A stretch of 63,126 bases of DNA from Clostridia bacterium (GCA_022792135.1 JAAWAM010000019.1:1-63126); one strand, 5' to 3'. Counted from the first letter of the stretch, positions 17,893 to 28,165 are shown. The notes: a model not told the origin generated them from the letters alone. Numbers and translations: made by a program.

Positions 17893-19611
17893 ATGAACAA
17901 AAGAGAGTCTACAACATTAGAAATAACAGATTTAAAAGATATGTTAATCAAAACAAATGAAATCTATACAGATAAAATAGCCTATAAAATAAAAACAGAA
18001 GAAGGAAATTATAAAACTTTTACCCATGGCCAAGTAAGAAATATGGTAAATGCATTAGGAACAGCGCTGATTCATTTGGGATTAAAAGGAAAACGAATAG
18101 CAGTCATCGGAGAAAATCGATATGAATGGGAAATTGCTTATTTAGCAATCGTATGTGGAACAGGAATCGTAGTTCCACTTGACAAGTCCTTAACAGAAAA
18201 TGAATTAAAAAATCTAATTAAAAAATCAGAAGTAGAAGCTATCATTTGCTCTGAAAAATATGTGGATACAATTGAAAAAATTAAAAATAGTGGAGTGGGA
18301 AAATTAAAACATCTTATCTCAATGGATTTAAAACAAAATAAAAATGGAGTTTTTTCAGAAGAAGAATTAATCGAAACTGGAAAAAAATTAATGGAAGAAG
18401 GAGATAAAAGATTTATAGAAGCCAAAATTAATCCAGAAGAAATGAGTATTATGTTATTTACATCAGGCACAACATCACAACCTAAAATTGTAGCATTATC
18501 CCATAAAAATATTTGCACCAATTTAATGGATATAGGAGGAATATTGGAAGTAAATTCAGAAGATGTCTTTTTGTCAATTCTTCCAATACACCATGTATTT
18601 GAATGTACTGTAGGATTTTTATTTTCTTTATATAAAGGTGCAACTACCGTATTTTGTGATGGGATTAGACACATCGTGGAAAACCTGAAAGAATATCAGG
18701 TAACCATTATGGCATGTGTTCCAGCTATTTATGAAGGAATTTTCAAAATCATAAGAAGCAATTTACAAAAACAAGGAAAATTGGAAGAAATATTAGGAAA
18801 TGAAGAAAAGTACAAAAATGCAACTATGGAAGAAAAGAAAAAGATTTTCCAAGAAATTCATGAGATGATAGGTGGAAACATTAAGTTATTCATTAGTGGG
18901 GCAGCACCATTGGATTCCACCATTGAGAAAAAATATGAATTATTAGGAATTCCACTTGTACAAGGATATGGATTAACAGAAACGTCACCAGTTGTAGGGG
19001 TGGGAACTAAGAAATATCGTAAAATTGGTTCCATTGGAAAGCCTGTTCCAAGTGTGGAAGTAAAATTGATTGACAAAGATAAGGAAGGAATGGGAGAACT
19101 ATTGGTTAAGGGACCAAGTGTTATGCTGGGCTATTTTGAAAATGAGGAAGCAACCAAAGAAGTAATGCAAGATGGGTGGTTTTGTACAGGAGATTTAGCT
19201 AAAATAGATGAAGAGGGATATATTTTTATTTGTGGAAGAAAGAAAAGTGTGATTGTTTTAAAAAATGGAAAAAATATCTTTCCAGAAGAAATTGAAAACT
19301 TAGTCAATCGAATCGAAGGGGTAAACGAATCTTTTATTTTTGGAAAACAAATGTCAGAAGATAAAAATGACCTTAAAATTAATGTAAAAGTGGTAATTGA
19401 TAAAAAGCGAGTAAAGGATGCTTATAAGGTGGAAACAGAGCAAGAAATTTTTGAGGCCATTGCGAGTAAAATAAAAGAAATCAATCGATGCATGCCAAAA
19501 TATAAAGCTATTCGAGGCATTAGCATAACAGAAAAGCCACTCATCAAGACAACTACCAATAAAATAAAAAGGCAGGAAAATTTAGATGCAATTAGAAAAT
19601 TTGAACACTAG
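17893..19611 (+). CDS. AMP-binding long-chain acyl-CoA/acyl-ACP ligase
   Basis: 572 residues. The signature MLFTSGTTSQPKIVALSH is the adenylate-forming P-loop; VQGYGLTETSP, GWFCTGDLAKIDEEGYIF and GRKKSVIVLKNGKNIFPEEI are the other core motifs, and the C-terminal Lys region (LIKTTTNKIKR) closes it. The enzyme activates a fatty acid with ATP and transfers it to CoA or ACP. As the first gene of a fatty-acid synthesis operon it may feed exogenous fatty acids onto ACP for elongation or membrane use, rather than into beta-oxidation, of which there is no trace. It overlaps birA by 26 bases. Confidence 0.85.
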   Translation: MNKRESTTLEITDLKDMLIKTNEIYTDKIAYKIKTEEGNYKTFTHGQVRNMVNALGTALIHLGLKGKRIAVIGENRYEWEIAYLAIVCGTGIVVPLDKSLTENELKNLIKKSEVEAIICSEKYVDTIEKIKNSGVGKLKHLISMDLKQNKNGVFSEEELIETGKKLMEEGDKRFIEAKINPEEMSIMLFTSGTTSQPKIVALSHKNICTNLMDIGGILEVNSEDVFLSILPIHHVFECTVGFLFSLYKGATTVFCDGIRHIVENLKEYQVTIMACVPAIYEGIFKIIRSNLQKQGKLEEILGNEEKYKNATMEEKKKIFQEIHEMIGGNIKLFISGAAPLDSTIEKKYELLGIPLVQGYGLTETSPVVGVGTKKYRKIGSIGKPVPSVEVKLIDKDKEGMGELLVKGPSVMLGYFENEEATKEVMQDGWFCTGDLAKIDEEGYIFICGRKKSVIVLKNGKNIFPEEIENLVNRIEGVNESFIFGKQMSEDKNDLKINVKVVIDKKRVKDAYKVETEQEIFEAIASKIKEINRCMPKYKAIRGISITEKPLIKTTTNKIKRQENLDAIRKFEH

Positions 19612-20170
19612 TTTTTTAGGACGAAATAGTGAGTATTATAAACAAATTGATTCAACACAAAGCGAAATATGGAGAAGATATGAAAAAAATGAAATACCCA
19701 ATGGAACACTAATTATGGCAGATTATCAAACAAAAGGGCAAGGAACCCATGGAAGAGTTTGGCATACAGATGAAGCCAATAATATTGCCTTTTCTTTTCT
19801 CATTCAAACCAACTGTGAAATTCAGAAATTAGAGGGAATCACCATTGAAATTGCAAACATTTTGATCAAAATATTAAAGGAAAAATATGGAGTTCGATTA
19901 GAGGTAAAAGAGCCAAATGATATTGTTTTTAAAGGAAAAAAAATAGGGGGAATTTTAACACAAAGTAAAGTGGTTGGAAATCAAGTAAAATGCTTGGTAA
20001 TCGGAATTGGTATGAATATACAGCAAGAAGAATTTGCAGAAGAAATTCAAACAATAGCAACCTCCATTCAAAAAGAATTTGGTATCTCCATAAAGCCAAG
20101 AGAATTGATTGCAGAATTTTGTAATGCATTTGAGAAAGAAATCAAAAAGAAGGGAGTATTCGAAATATGA
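19586..20170 (+). CDS. birA: Biotin protein ligase, catalytic domain only
   Basis: 194 residues. The ligase motif is GQGTHGRVWH (biotinyl-AMP loop; usually G-R-G-R-x-G-R-x-W), followed by VKEPNDIVFKGKKIGGIL with the catalytic Lys region and LVIGIGMNI. There is no N-terminal helix-turn-helix, so unlike bifunctional BirA it cannot repress biotin genes. Its only client visible here is AccB, encoded five genes downstream, whose Lys in EAMKLMNE it should biotinylate. Sitting inside the operon ties biotinylation to acetyl-CoA carboxylase synthesis. Stop and fabD start overlap as ATGA. Confidence 0.85.
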   Translation: MQLENLNTSFLGRNSEYYKQIDSTQSEIWRRYEKNEIPNGTLIMADYQTKGQGTHGRVWHTDEANNIAFSFLIQTNCEIQKLEGITIEIANILIKILKEKYGVRLEVKEPNDIVFKGKKIGGILTQSKVVGNQVKCLVIGIGMNIQQEEFAEEIQTIATSIQKEFGISIKPRELIAEFCNAFEKEIKKKGVFEI

Positions 20171-21111
20171 AAATAGGATTTTTATTTCCAGGTCAAGGAA
20201 CCCAAAAAATAGGAATGGGAAAAGATATTTATGAAACATACAAGAAAGCAAGAGAAATTTATGAACTAGCTAAAAAAGTAACTGGAATTGATGTAGCAAG
20301 TATTTCTTTTGCAGGAGAGGAAGAAATATTAAACCAAACAAAATACACACAACTAGCTATTTTAGTTATGAGTTTAGCCATATTAGAAATTTTAAAAGAA
20401 AATAAGATAAAAGCTCAAATATCAGCTGGACTTAGTTTAGGAGAATATACAGCTTTGATAGAAAGTGGAGTGCTTAGCAAAGAAGATGGGATGAAGATAG
20501 TCCAAAAAAGAGGAGAATATATGCAAAACCGATTGCCAGCAGGAGAATGGAAAATGGCAGCTGTATTTGGTTTGAGTGAAGAAGCAATACAAGAGGTTTG
20601 TCATCAAGTAAAAAGCGGATTTGTCGTACCAGCTAACTTTAATACAAAAGAACAAATTGTTGTTTCTGGTCAAAAAGAAGCAGTGGAGGAATTTGAAAAA
20701 ATAGCAAAAGAAAAAGGAGCCAAAAAGGTAAGAATTTTAAATACGGCAGGTCCATTTCATACAGAAAAGTTGAAAGAAAGTGCAGAAGCTTTAAGAAAAG
20801 AACTAGAAACCATAGAAATTCATCCATTTCAAACAAAAGTTGTAAAAAATTTGGATGGTATGCCTTATACCCAAGAAGATAAGGTAAGAGATATTTTAGC
20901 AAACCATATGATTCACCCGGTTCGATTTTCAAAAACCATAGAAACGATGTTAGCAGAAGGAGTGGATACTTTTATTGAGATTGGTCCAGGAAGAACTTTA
21001 TCTGGGTTTGTGAAAAAAGAAAAAGGAGACAAAGAAATTAATATTTTTAATATTAATGATGTGAAGAGTTTGCAAGATACGATAAATTTACTACAAAATG
21101 GATCGATTTAA
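20167..21111 (+). CDS. fabD: Malonyl-CoA:ACP transacylase
   Basis: 314 residues. FLFPGQGTQKIGMG is the N-terminal signature, AGLSLGEYTALIESG holds the nucleophilic Ser, and NTAGPFHTEKL the catalytic His. FabD loads malonyl groups onto ACP for chain extension. Translation is coupled to birA by a four-base overlap, and the fabG ribosome site lies at its 3' end. Standard length. Confidence 0.95.
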   Translation: MKIGFLFPGQGTQKIGMGKDIYETYKKAREIYELAKKVTGIDVASISFAGEEEILNQTKYTQLAILVMSLAILEILKENKIKAQISAGLSLGEYTALIESGVLSKEDGMKIVQKRGEYMQNRLPAGEWKMAAVFGLSEEAIQEVCHQVKSGFVVPANFNTKEQIVVSGQKEAVEEFEKIAKEKGAKKVRILNTAGPFHTEKLKESAEALRKELETIEIHPFQTKVVKNLDGMPYTQEDKVRDILANHMIHPVRFSKTIETMLAEGVDTFIEIGPGRTLSGFVKKEKGDKEINIFNINDVKSLQDTINLLQNGSI

Positions 21112-21130
21112 TGGAATAGGAGGAAAAAAA

Positions 21131-21865
21131 ATGAGTAAAGTAGCGTTGATAACAGGTGCGACAAGAGGAATTGGTAGGCAAATTGCAATTGAATTAGCAA
21201 AAGCAGGTTATGACATTGCAATGAATTATCGAAAAGAAAATGAAGAATTAGTGATGACAAAACAAGAAATTGAGGCACAAAATGTAAAATGTTTAGCGGT
21301 AAAAGGTGATGTATCTAACTGGGAAGAAACACAAAATATGGTAGAAGAAATCATAAAACAATGGGGAGAAATTAGTGTTTTAGTTAATAATGCAGGCATG
21401 ACAAAAGATAAGTTACTATTGCGTATGGAAAAAGAAGATTTTGAAAGTGTACTTGCTGTTAATTTAACAGGAACTTTTAATGTAACCAAAAATGTAATTC
21501 CTTATATGATGAAAAAAAGACAAGGAAGAATTATTAATATTTCTTCTGTAGTAGGAATTATGGGAAATGCAGGGCAAACTAATTACGCTGCTTCCAAAGC
21601 AGGCATGATTGGATTTACAAAAAGTTTAGCCAAAGAAGTAGCTGCTAGAAATATATTAGTAAATGCCATTGCACCAGGTTTTATCCAAACAGATATGACA
21701 GATATCTTAAAAGAAGAAGTAAAAGAAGAAATTGCTAAAAATATTCCGCTAAAGAGAATGGGAACAGCAACAGATGTGGCAAATGTGGTGAAATTTTTAG
21801 CATCAGAAGATAGTTCCTATATCACAGGGCAAGTCATACAAGTAGATGGTGGAATGCTTATGTAA
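21131..21865 (+). CDS. fabG: 3-oxoacyl-ACP reductase
   Basis: 244 residues from ATG 21131 behind AGGAGG (an earlier in-frame ATG at 21098 lies within fabD's end and has no ribosome site). ALITGATRGIGRQIAIELA is the NADP(H) loop, VLVNNAGMTKD the structural NNAG motif, and ISSVVGIMGN...YAASKAG the catalytic Ser-Tyr-Lys. It reduces 3-oxoacyl-ACP in each elongation round. Canonical length and order. Confidence 0.95.
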   Translation: MSKVALITGATRGIGRQIAIELAKAGYDIAMNYRKENEELVMTKQEIEAQNVKCLAVKGDVSNWEETQNMVEEIIKQWGEISVLVNNAGMTKDKLLLRMEKEDFESVLAVNLTGTFNVTKNVIPYMMKKRQGRIINISSVVGIMGNAGQTNYAASKAGMIGFTKSLAKEVAARNILVNAIAPGFIQTDMTDILKEEVKEEIAKNIPLKRMGTATDVANVVKFLASEDSSYITGQVIQVDGGMLM

Positions 21866-21910
21866 AACAAAGAGATTGTTTTTCAAAATCAAAAGGAAGG
21901 AAGGAAAAAA

Positions 21911-23143
21911 GTGGAAAGAAGAGTTGTAATAACAGGGTTAGGAGCGATTACTCCAATTGGAAAAAACGTAAAAGAGTCTTGGGAGGCAATTCAAAAAAAA
22001 GAATGTGGAATTGATGAAATAACCTTATTTGATTGTAGTAATTTTAAGACAAAATTAGCTGCTGAAGTAAAAGAATATGACCCCCAAGAATATTTTGAGA
22101 AAAAACAAGCCAAACGATTAGATCGATGTTCTCAATTTGCCATGATTAGTGCAAGAGAGGCTTTAAAGGATAGTGGTATCCAAGCAGAAAATACGAATTT
22201 AGACCGAGTGGGTATTTTTGTTAGTTCTGGAATTGGCGGATTGATTACCATTGAAGAACAAGCTAGAATCCATGTGGAAAAAGGGAATAAAAGGGTTTCT
22301 CCTATGTTTATTCCTACTGCAATTTGCAATATGCCAGCAGGAAATATTGCAATGGAATTAGGATTAAAAGGAGAATCTATTTGTATTGTTACGGCCTGTG
22401 CTTCTTCTACACACGCAATTGGAGAAGCTTATAAAACCATTAAACATGGTTATGAAGAGGCGATATTAGCAGGAGGAACAGAAGCTTCCATTTGTGAATT
22501 AGGAATGGCAGGTTTTGAAAATATGAAAGCTCTTTCTTGTTCAGAAGATAAAACAAGAGCAAGTATTCCATTTGATAAAGAAAGAAATGGATTTGTTATG
22601 GGAGAAGGAGCGGCAATGCTTGTTTTAGAAGAATTAGAACATGCCAAAAAAAGAGGTGCTAAGATTTATGCAGAAATAATTGGATTTGGTGCAACTACCG
22701 ATGCTTACCATATTACTTCTCCTGACCCAGAAGGAAATGGTGCAGCAAAGGCGATGAAAAGAGCAATGGAAAATGCAAAAATTAGACCAGAAGAAATTGA
22801 TTATATCAATGCTCATGGAACTTCTACTCATTTAAATGATGTAACAGAAACGATGGCAATCAAAAAAGCATTTGGTGAGGTAGCAAAACAAGTAAAGGTA
22901 AGTTCTACCAAAGGTAACACAGGTCACTTATTAGGAGCAGCAGGAGCTGTAGAAGCAGTTTTTTGTGTAAAAGCAATGGAAGAACAGTTGATTCCACCAA
23001 CCATTCATTACAAAGTACCAGATGAAGAATGCGATTTGGATGTGGTACCAAATGAATTGCTAAAAACAAAAGTAGAAACTGTTATGTCCAATTCATTAGG
23101 ATTTGGTGGTCACAATGCAAGTATTATAGTAAGAAAAATATAA
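21911..23143 (+). CDS. fabF: 3-oxoacyl-ACP synthase II
   Basis: 410 residues, GTG start behind [31 protein letters not shown] opens the thiolase fold; the Cys-His-His triad is in [27 protein letters not shown] and [16 protein letters not shown]. FabF condenses malonyl-ACP with growing acyl-ACP. No fabH for the first condensation is seen in the window, so it must be elsewhere or be bypassed by decarboxylation of malonyl-ACP. Confidence 0.95.
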   Translation: MERRVVITGLGAITPIGKNVKESWEAIQKKECGIDEITLFDCSNFKTKLAAEVKEYDPQEYFEKKQAKRLDRCSQFAMISAREALKDSGIQAENTNLDRVGIFVSSGIGGLITIEEQARIHVEKGNKRVSPMFIPTAICNMPAGNIAMELGLKGESICIVTACASSTHAIGEAYKTIKHGYEEAILAGGTEASICELGMAGFENMKALSCSEDKTRASIPFDKERNGFVMGEGAAMLVLEELEHAKKRGAKIYAEIIGFGATTDAYHITSPDPEGNGAAKAMKRAMENAKIRPEEIDYINAHGTSTHLNDVTETMAIKKAFGEVAKQVKVSSTKGNTGHLLGAAGAVEAVFCVKAMEEQLIPPTIHYKVPDEECDLDVVPNELLKTKVETVMSNSLGFGGHNASIIVRKI

Positions 23144-23157
23144 AAGGAGTTTTTAAA

Positions 23158-23580
23158 ATGGAATATGAAAAAATAAAACAATTAATAGACGATATGGGAA
23201 ATTCCAATTTATCTTCAATTAATATAGATTTTCCAGATGGTACAAAAATTAGTATGACAAAGGAAGAAAAAGAAGTTGTAACTATGCCAGTAAAACAAGA
23301 AAGAGTCATAGAAAAACAAGAAGAGAAGGAAGAAAAACAAAATACTAATATGATCACATCACCCATGGTAGGAACTTTTTATTTAAAACCATCTCCTACA
23401 TCCAAACCTTATGTAGAAATTGGGCAAGAGGTGAAAAAAGGTGATACTCTTTGTATCATAGAGGCAATGAAACTTATGAATGAAATCGAATCTGAAGTTT
23501 CTGGAAAAATAGTAAAAGTATTACTAGAAGATGGGGTAGCAGTAGAATATGGGACTCCATTATTTGAAATAGAACAATAG
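23158..23580 (+). CDS. accB: Biotin carboxyl carrier protein of acetyl-CoA carboxylase
   Basis: 140 residues. An N-terminal helix (residues 1-20), a charged Glu/Lys/Gln linker near residue 45-65, then the biotinyl domain with [14 protein letters not shown], whose Lys is biotinylated by BirA. It swings carboxybiotin between AccC and AccA/AccD. Normal size and location in the operon. Confidence 0.95.
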   Translation: MEYEKIKQLIDDMGNSNLSSINIDFPDGTKISMTKEEKEVVTMPVKQERVIEKQEEKEEKQNTNMITSPMVGTFYLKPSPTSKPYVEIGQEVKKGDTLCIIEAMKLMNEIESEVSGKIVKVLLEDGVAVEYGTPLFEIEQ

Positions 23581-23593
23581 AAGGGATAAAAAG

Positions 23594-24016
23594 ATGTTAG
23601 GAAAAGAAGAAATTGAACAAATCATACCACAAAGAAATCCATTTTTAATGATTGATGAGGTAGAAGAAGTGATACCAGGCCAAAGTGCGATTGCCTATAA
23701 AAAAGTAAAACAAGAGGAATGGTACTTGAAAGGACATTTTCCAGGAAATCCAATCATGCCAGGTGTTTTAATCGTAGAGAGTTTGGCCCAAACAGGAGCT
23801 GTTGCGATTCTTTCTATGGAAGAAAATAAAGGTAAAAATGCATTATTTGGTGGAATTGATAAAATGAAATTTAAAAAAATGGTAGTACCAGGGGATACTT
23901 TAAAACTTGAGGTAACCATTCTAAAAAGAAAAGGACCAATTGGGATAGGAGAAGCGGTTGCGACAGTAGAGGGAAAAATAGTAGCAAAAGGAGAGCTTAC
24001 CTTTGCCGTTGTTTAA
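23594..24016 (+). CDS. fabZ: 3-hydroxyacyl-ACP dehydratase
   Basis: 140 residues. IPQRNPFLMIDEV and HFPGNPIMPGVLIVESLAQ are the hot-dog fold signatures with the catalytic His and Glu. It removes water from 3-hydroxyacyl-ACP to give the trans-2-enoyl-ACP that FabI reduces. It lies between accB and accC, the usual Clostridia order. Confidence 0.95.
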   Translation: MLGKEEIEQIIPQRNPFLMIDEVEEVIPGQSAIAYKKVKQEEWYLKGHFPGNPIMPGVLIVESLAQTGAVAILSMEENKGKNALFGGIDKMKFKKMVVPGDTLKLEVTILKRKGPIGIGEAVATVEGKIVAKGELTFAVV

Positions 24017-24034
24017 AAAGGAAGGAGAAAAGCT

Positions 24035-25382
24035 ATGAATAAGATTTTAATTGCTAATCGTGGAGAAATTGCAGTCAGAATTATTAGAGCGTGTAAAGAA
24101 ATGAATATAAAAACGGTTGCCGTTTATTCAGAAGCAGACAAAGATGCCTTACATACAAAACTAGCAGACCAAGCCATTTGTATTGGACCAGCTGCATCCA
24201 CTAAAAGTTATTTAAACATAAAAAATATCATTGAAACAGCTTGTTTGACAAAAGCAGATAGTATTCATCCAGGATTTGGTTTTTTATCAGAAAATTCACA
24301 ATTTGCTAAGATTTGTGAAGAGTCAAATATTAAATTTATTGGTCCTTCGTCAGATGTGATAGAATTATTAGGGAATAAATCAAATGCAAAAGAATTGATG
24401 AAAGAAGCAGGTGTGCCAGTCATTCCAGGTTCAGATGGAAGGGTAGAAAAGATAGAAGATGCCATTAAAATTGCAAAAGAAATTGGATATCCTGTTATGT
24501 TAAAAGCAGCAGCTGGTGGTGGTGGAAAAGGAATTCGAATTGCCAATAACCCAAAAGAACTAGAAACTAATTATAATATAGTTAAACAAGAAGCCAAAAT
24601 TTCATTTAATGATGATGAAATTTACATCGAAAAATTTGTAAAAAATCCAAGACATGTGGAAATACAAATTTTAGCAGATGAGCATGGAAATGTAATTCAT
24701 TTAGGGGAAAGAGATTGTTCGATTCAAAGAAATCATCAAAAAATGATAGAAGAAACACCATCCACAATCGTAGATGATAAACTAAGAAAGAAAATGGGAG
24801 AAGCAGCGGTAAAAGCTGCCAAAATTGCAAACTATACAAGCTGTGGAACAGTAGAGTTTTTAGTAGATGAGGATAAGAATTTTTATTTTATGGAGATGAA
24901 TACTAGAATTCAAGTGGAACATCCAATCACAGAAATGCGCACAGGAATGGACCTTGTAAAAAGTCAAATAAAAATAGCAGCTGGGGAAGAATTAAAAATA
25001 AAACAAAAAGAGGTACAGTTTAAAGGTCATTCAATTGAATGTAGAATCAATGCAGAAAATCCGAAAAAGAAATTCATGCCTTGTCCTCGGAAAGATAACA
25101 GGGTTAAACTTGCCAGGTGGAAATGGCATTCGAATTGATTCAGCTATTTATGAAGGATATACCATTCCACCCCATTATGATTCCATGATAGCTAAAATTA
25201 TTGTATGGGGAGCCAATCGTAATGAAGCAGTAGCAAAAATGAAAAGAGCATTAGAGGAATTCGTAATAGAAGGAGTAGAAACCAATCGAGATTTTTTATT
25301 TGAAATCATAAGAAATCCAGATTTTATTCGTGGTAATTTTGATACTTCCTTTATGGAAAAGAGGTTACAATATGATTGTTGA
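24035..25382 (+). CDS. accC: Biotin carboxylase, +1 frameshift at CGG
   Basis: 448 residues after correction, matching the family. [20 protein letters not shown] opens the ATP-grasp enzyme; [12 protein letters not shown] is the ATP lid, [20 protein letters not shown] and [14 protein letters not shown] the catalytic core. It carboxylates biotin on AccB using ATP and bicarbonate. The zero frame reaches CGG at 25088 (codon 352) and would stop at 25138. In +1 it continues as [13 protein letters not shown], the conserved P-G-K-I motif, to TGA at 25380. It then overlaps the accD start (25372) by 11 bases. Loss of this enzyme would be lethal unless fatty acids are supplied, so efficient shifting is expected. 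Confidence 0.93.
25088..25091 (+). other. CGG +1 frameshift site (accC), CGGA read as Gly352
   Basis: Context CCT-CGG-A. Reading GGA gives C-P-G-K-I-T, the conserved P-x-x-G-K-I motif of biotin carboxylases. Confidence 0.9.
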
Positions 25383-26220
25383 TAAAATAAAAAAGAGAAC
25401 TTTGCCAGAGAAAAATAAAAATATAAAAATTGATATACCAGTTGGAAAATGGGCAAAATGTACTAAATGTAAAGAAATTATTTATAAAGAAACACTAAGA
25501 GAAAATTTAAGTATTTGTCCTAATTGTGGGCATTATTTTAGAATGCATATTCATAAAAGAATCGAATCCATTATTGATAAAGATACGTATCAGAGATTTG
25601 AGTTAAACATAGAAACCAATAATCCGCTTGGCTTGGAGGATTATCCGAAAAAATTAAAATCGTTAAGAGAAAAAACGAGAATTCAAGAAGCGGTAGCAAC
25701 AGGAATGGGAAAGATAGAAGGAGAAGAAGTCGTAATTTGTGTTATGGATAGTGGATTTTTAATGGGAAGTATGGGTGTTGTTGTAGGGGAAAAAATTACA
25801 CACGCAGTAGAAGAAGCCATAAAAAGGAAACTACCATTGATTATATTTGCGGCATCTGGTGGAGCCAGAATGCAAGAAGGAATTGTCTCATTAATGCAGA
25901 TGGCAAAAACCACAGCAGCATTAACCAAATTAGATAAAGCAGGACTATTTTATCTATCTGTTTTAACAGACCCAACCTATGGAGGAGTGACAGCATCTTT
26001 TGCAAGTTTAGGAGATGTCATATTAGCAGAACCAGGGGCTATGATAGGATTTGCAGGGCAAAGAGTCATTGAGCAAACCATAGGAGAATCCTTACCAGAA
26101 GGATTTCAAACAGCCGAATTTTTATGGGAACATGGATTTATTGATAAAATCGTAGAAAGAAAAGAGTTAAAGCAAACACTAGCAAAACTAATTCGCTTTC
26201 ACAAAGGAGGCAAAAAGTAA
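25372..26220 (+). CDS. accD: Acetyl-CoA carboxylase carboxyltransferase beta subunit
   Basis: 282 residues from ATG 25372. A four-Cys zinc ribbon (CTKCKEIIY...[11 protein letters not shown], about residues 25-50) precedes a crotonase-type carboxyltransferase with [18 protein letters not shown] and [17 protein letters not shown]. With AccA it transfers the carboxyl from biotin to acetyl-CoA, giving malonyl-CoA. It overlaps accC upstream and accA downstream (TAATG), so the three are translationally coupled. It has no CGG codon, unlike both neighbours. Confidence 0.95.
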   Translation: MIVDKIKKRTLPEKNKNIKIDIPVGKWAKCTKCKEIIYKETLRENLSICPNCGHYFRMHIHKRIESIIDKDTYQRFELNIETNNPLGLEDYPKKLKSLREKTRIQEAVATGMGKIEGEEVVICVMDSGFLMGSMGVVVGEKITHAVEEAIKRKLPLIIFAASGGARMQEGIVSLMQMAKTTAALTKLDKAGLFYLSVLTDPTYGGVTASFASLGDVILAEPGAMIGFAGQRVIEQTIGESLPEGFQTAEFLWEHGFIDKIVERKELKQTLAKLIRFHKGGKK

Positions 26221-27036
26221 TGGAAAGTACAAATATATCTGCTTGGGAAAGAGTGGAAATAGCGAGAAATCCTAAAAGAAAAACAGCACTTGATTATATC
26301 GAAGAAATATTTGACGAATTTATGGAACTACATGGAGATAGAAATTTTAGAGATGATAAAGCAATGGTGTGTGGATTGGGAAGGATAGGAAAACAAAATG
26401 TTACCATTATAGCAGAACAAAAAGGAAGAACAACAAAAGAAAATATAGAAAGAAACTTTGGAATGCCAAATCCTGAGAGTTATCGAAAAGCCATCCGATT
26501 TATGAAACAAGCCGAAAAATTTAAAAGACCAGTTATAACCTTTGTGGATACCAAAGGAGCTTATCCAGGAGTGGGAGCAGAAGAAAGAGGACAACGGAGA
26601 AGCAATTGCAAAATCTATGTTTGAAATGGCAAAATTAGAGGTGCCAATTATTGCTATTGTAATTGGAGAAGGGTCTTCTGGCGGAGCCTTAGCAATTGGG
26701 GTAGGAAATCAAGTTCTTATGTTAGAAAATGCCATTTATTCGATTCTTTCACCAGAAGGATATAGCAGTATTTTGTGGAAAGATTCTTCTAGGTATCAAG
26801 AAGCAGCAGAAAAGATGAAATTAACAGCAAAAGATTTATATGACTTAAAAATAATTGATAAAATCATCCCAGAACCAAGAGGAGAGGAAGAAGAGACTTT
26901 TAAGAAAATAGCAGCTAATTTGAAAAAAGAAATGAAATCAATCTTAAAAGAAATGAAAGGAAAAACGACACAGCAAATAGTAGAAGAAAGATATCAAAAA
27001 TTTAGAAATATGGGCGAATATGAAATAATGAGCTAA
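26220..27036 (+). CDS. accA: Acetyl-CoA carboxylase carboxyltransferase alpha subunit, +1 frameshift at CGG
   Basis: 271 residues after correction. [40 protein letters not shown] and [18 protein letters not shown] form the N-terminal half. CGG at 26595 (codon 126) interrupts it; read +1 as Gly it continues [14 protein letters not shown], then [17 protein letters not shown] and [12 protein letters not shown], all canonical. The unshifted product would stop nine codons later at 26624. It partners AccD. The spacing to fabI is 61 bases and includes a small inverted repeat. Confidence 0.93.
26595..26598 (+). other. CGG +1 frameshift site (accA), CGGA read as Gly126
   Basis: Context CAA-CGG-A. Reading GGA gives R-G-Q-G-E-A-I-A, an invariant motif of AccA. 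Confidence 0.92.
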
Positions 27037-27097
27037 TGAATAAAAGAAACGAAAAGGTAGTTTCGTTACAAAATAAGAGAGAAAGTGGAGGAGAACG

Positions 27098-27871
27098 ATG
27101 ATATTAAAAGATAAAACAATATTAATTATGGGAATTCGAAATAAGTGGAGCATTGCTTATGGAATTGCAAAATCAGCTTATGAAAATGGTGCTAATCTAA
27201 TTTTTACTTATATGGGAGAAGAAAATAGAGAAAAAATAGAAGAGTTAACCAAGGATTTTGAAGGAAGAAAAGCGTATGTCTTAAACGATGCTTCAGAAGA
27301 TAAAATGGTAGCAAAAGTATTTACTAAGATAAAAGAGGAAAATGGGAAAATAGATGGAATCGTGCATGCCATTGCTCATGCCAATACAGAAGACCTACAC
27401 AATGACTTCATTTATACAAGCAAAGAAGGATTTAGCCATGCCAATGACGTCAGTGCCTATTCATTTGTGTTAGCAGCAAGGACAGCAAAAGAAATGGATA
27501 TGTTAAAGGAAAATGCGAGTTTAGTTACATTAACTTATCATGGTTCACAAAAAGTATTAAAAGGATACAATGTAATGGGAGTAGCAAAAGCAGCGTTAGA
27601 GTCAAGTGTAAGATATTTAGCAGAAAACTTTGGAAGAGAAGGCATGAGAGTAAATGCTGTATCAGCTGGACCAATTAAAACATTATCTGCTAAAGGAATT
27701 AAGGATTTTGGTTCGATTTTAACAGAAGTAGAAGAAAAAGCTCCTTTACATAGGAATGTAACAACCACCCAAGTAGGAAATGTAGCTACATTTTTATTAA
27801 GTTCTATGTCAGATGCCATTACAGGGCAAGTAATTTATGCAGATAGTGGATATGAGATTATGGGGGTATAA
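27098..27871 (+). CDS. fabI: Enoyl-ACP reductase (NADH)
   Basis: 257 residues. IMGIRNKWSIAYGIAKSAYENG is the FabI-type nucleotide loop (G-x-x-x-x-x-S-I-A-x-G-I-A), HAIAHANTED the substrate region, and the Y-x6-K pair lies in the SLVTLTYHGSQKVLKGYNVM to GVAKAALESSVRYLAENFG stretch. It carries out the last reduction of each elongation cycle and is the triclosan target. It closes the operon. FabI, rather than FabK or FabL, sits at the end, whereas many Clostridia have fabK at the front. Confidence 0.93.
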   Translation: MILKDKTILIMGIRNKWSIAYGIAKSAYENGANLIFTYMGEENREKIEELTKDFEGRKAYVLNDASEDKMVAKVFTKIKEENGKIDGIVHAIAHANTEDLHNDFIYTSKEGFSHANDVSAYSFVLAARTAKEMDMLKENASLVTLTYHGSQKVLKGYNVMGVAKAALESSVRYLAENFGREGMRVNAVSAGPIKTLSAKGIKDFGSILTEVEEKAPLHRNVTTTQVGNVATFLLSSMSDAITGQVIYADSGYEIMGV

Positions 27872-27905
27872 AATAAAAAAGAGCATGGGTTAATTAAACC
27901 ATGCT
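27871..27905 (-). terminator. Terminator for the 28064 small membrane gene
   Basis: AGCATGGGTT (27882-27891) and AAACCATGCT (27896-27905) pair with one mismatch; on the minus strand the stem is followed by a run of T (27871-27880 read in reverse). It also forms the end of the fabI transcript on the + strand, though without a T-run. Confidence 0.65.
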
Positions 27906-28064
27906 AGCAAATATTCCAAGTAAAATACTAAAAATTAGTATTAATACTTGCAATGCCCAAAACTTCCATTTTTTTGAGAAATTTTCCCAAAAAAATGAAA
28001 GGAAAGCACAAGGGATTGTAAAAAAATGCAATCCAAAGGCTAATCCTTCTAAAATTTTTTCCAC
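27894..28064 (-). CDS. Small two-helix membrane protein
   Basis: 56 residues, GTG start at 28064 behind AGGAGGTAGCC, a near-perfect ribosome site. Two hydrophobic segments (LEGLAFGLHFFTIPCAFLSF and FWALQVLILIFSILLGIFA) flank a basic, aromatic loop (FWENFSKKWK). I do not recognise the family. It is flanked by its own terminators on the minus strand and faces fabI. A longer in-frame extension upstream exists but has no ribosome site. Confidence 0.55.
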   Translation of the reverse strand: MEKILEGLAFGLHFFTIPCAFLSFFWENFSKKWKFWALQVLILIFSILLGIFASMV

Positions 28065-28165
28065 TATAAGGCTACCTCCTTGTATAAAAATTATACAATA
28101 ATTTACATAAAAAAGCAAATTTGATACATATGGTACCATTAGAAAAAAATTAGAAGTGATACACA

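Noticed and set aside
27901..28101. 66-residue + strand frame
   Set aside because: It is the complement of the small membrane gene, has no ribosome site and overlaps a terminator.
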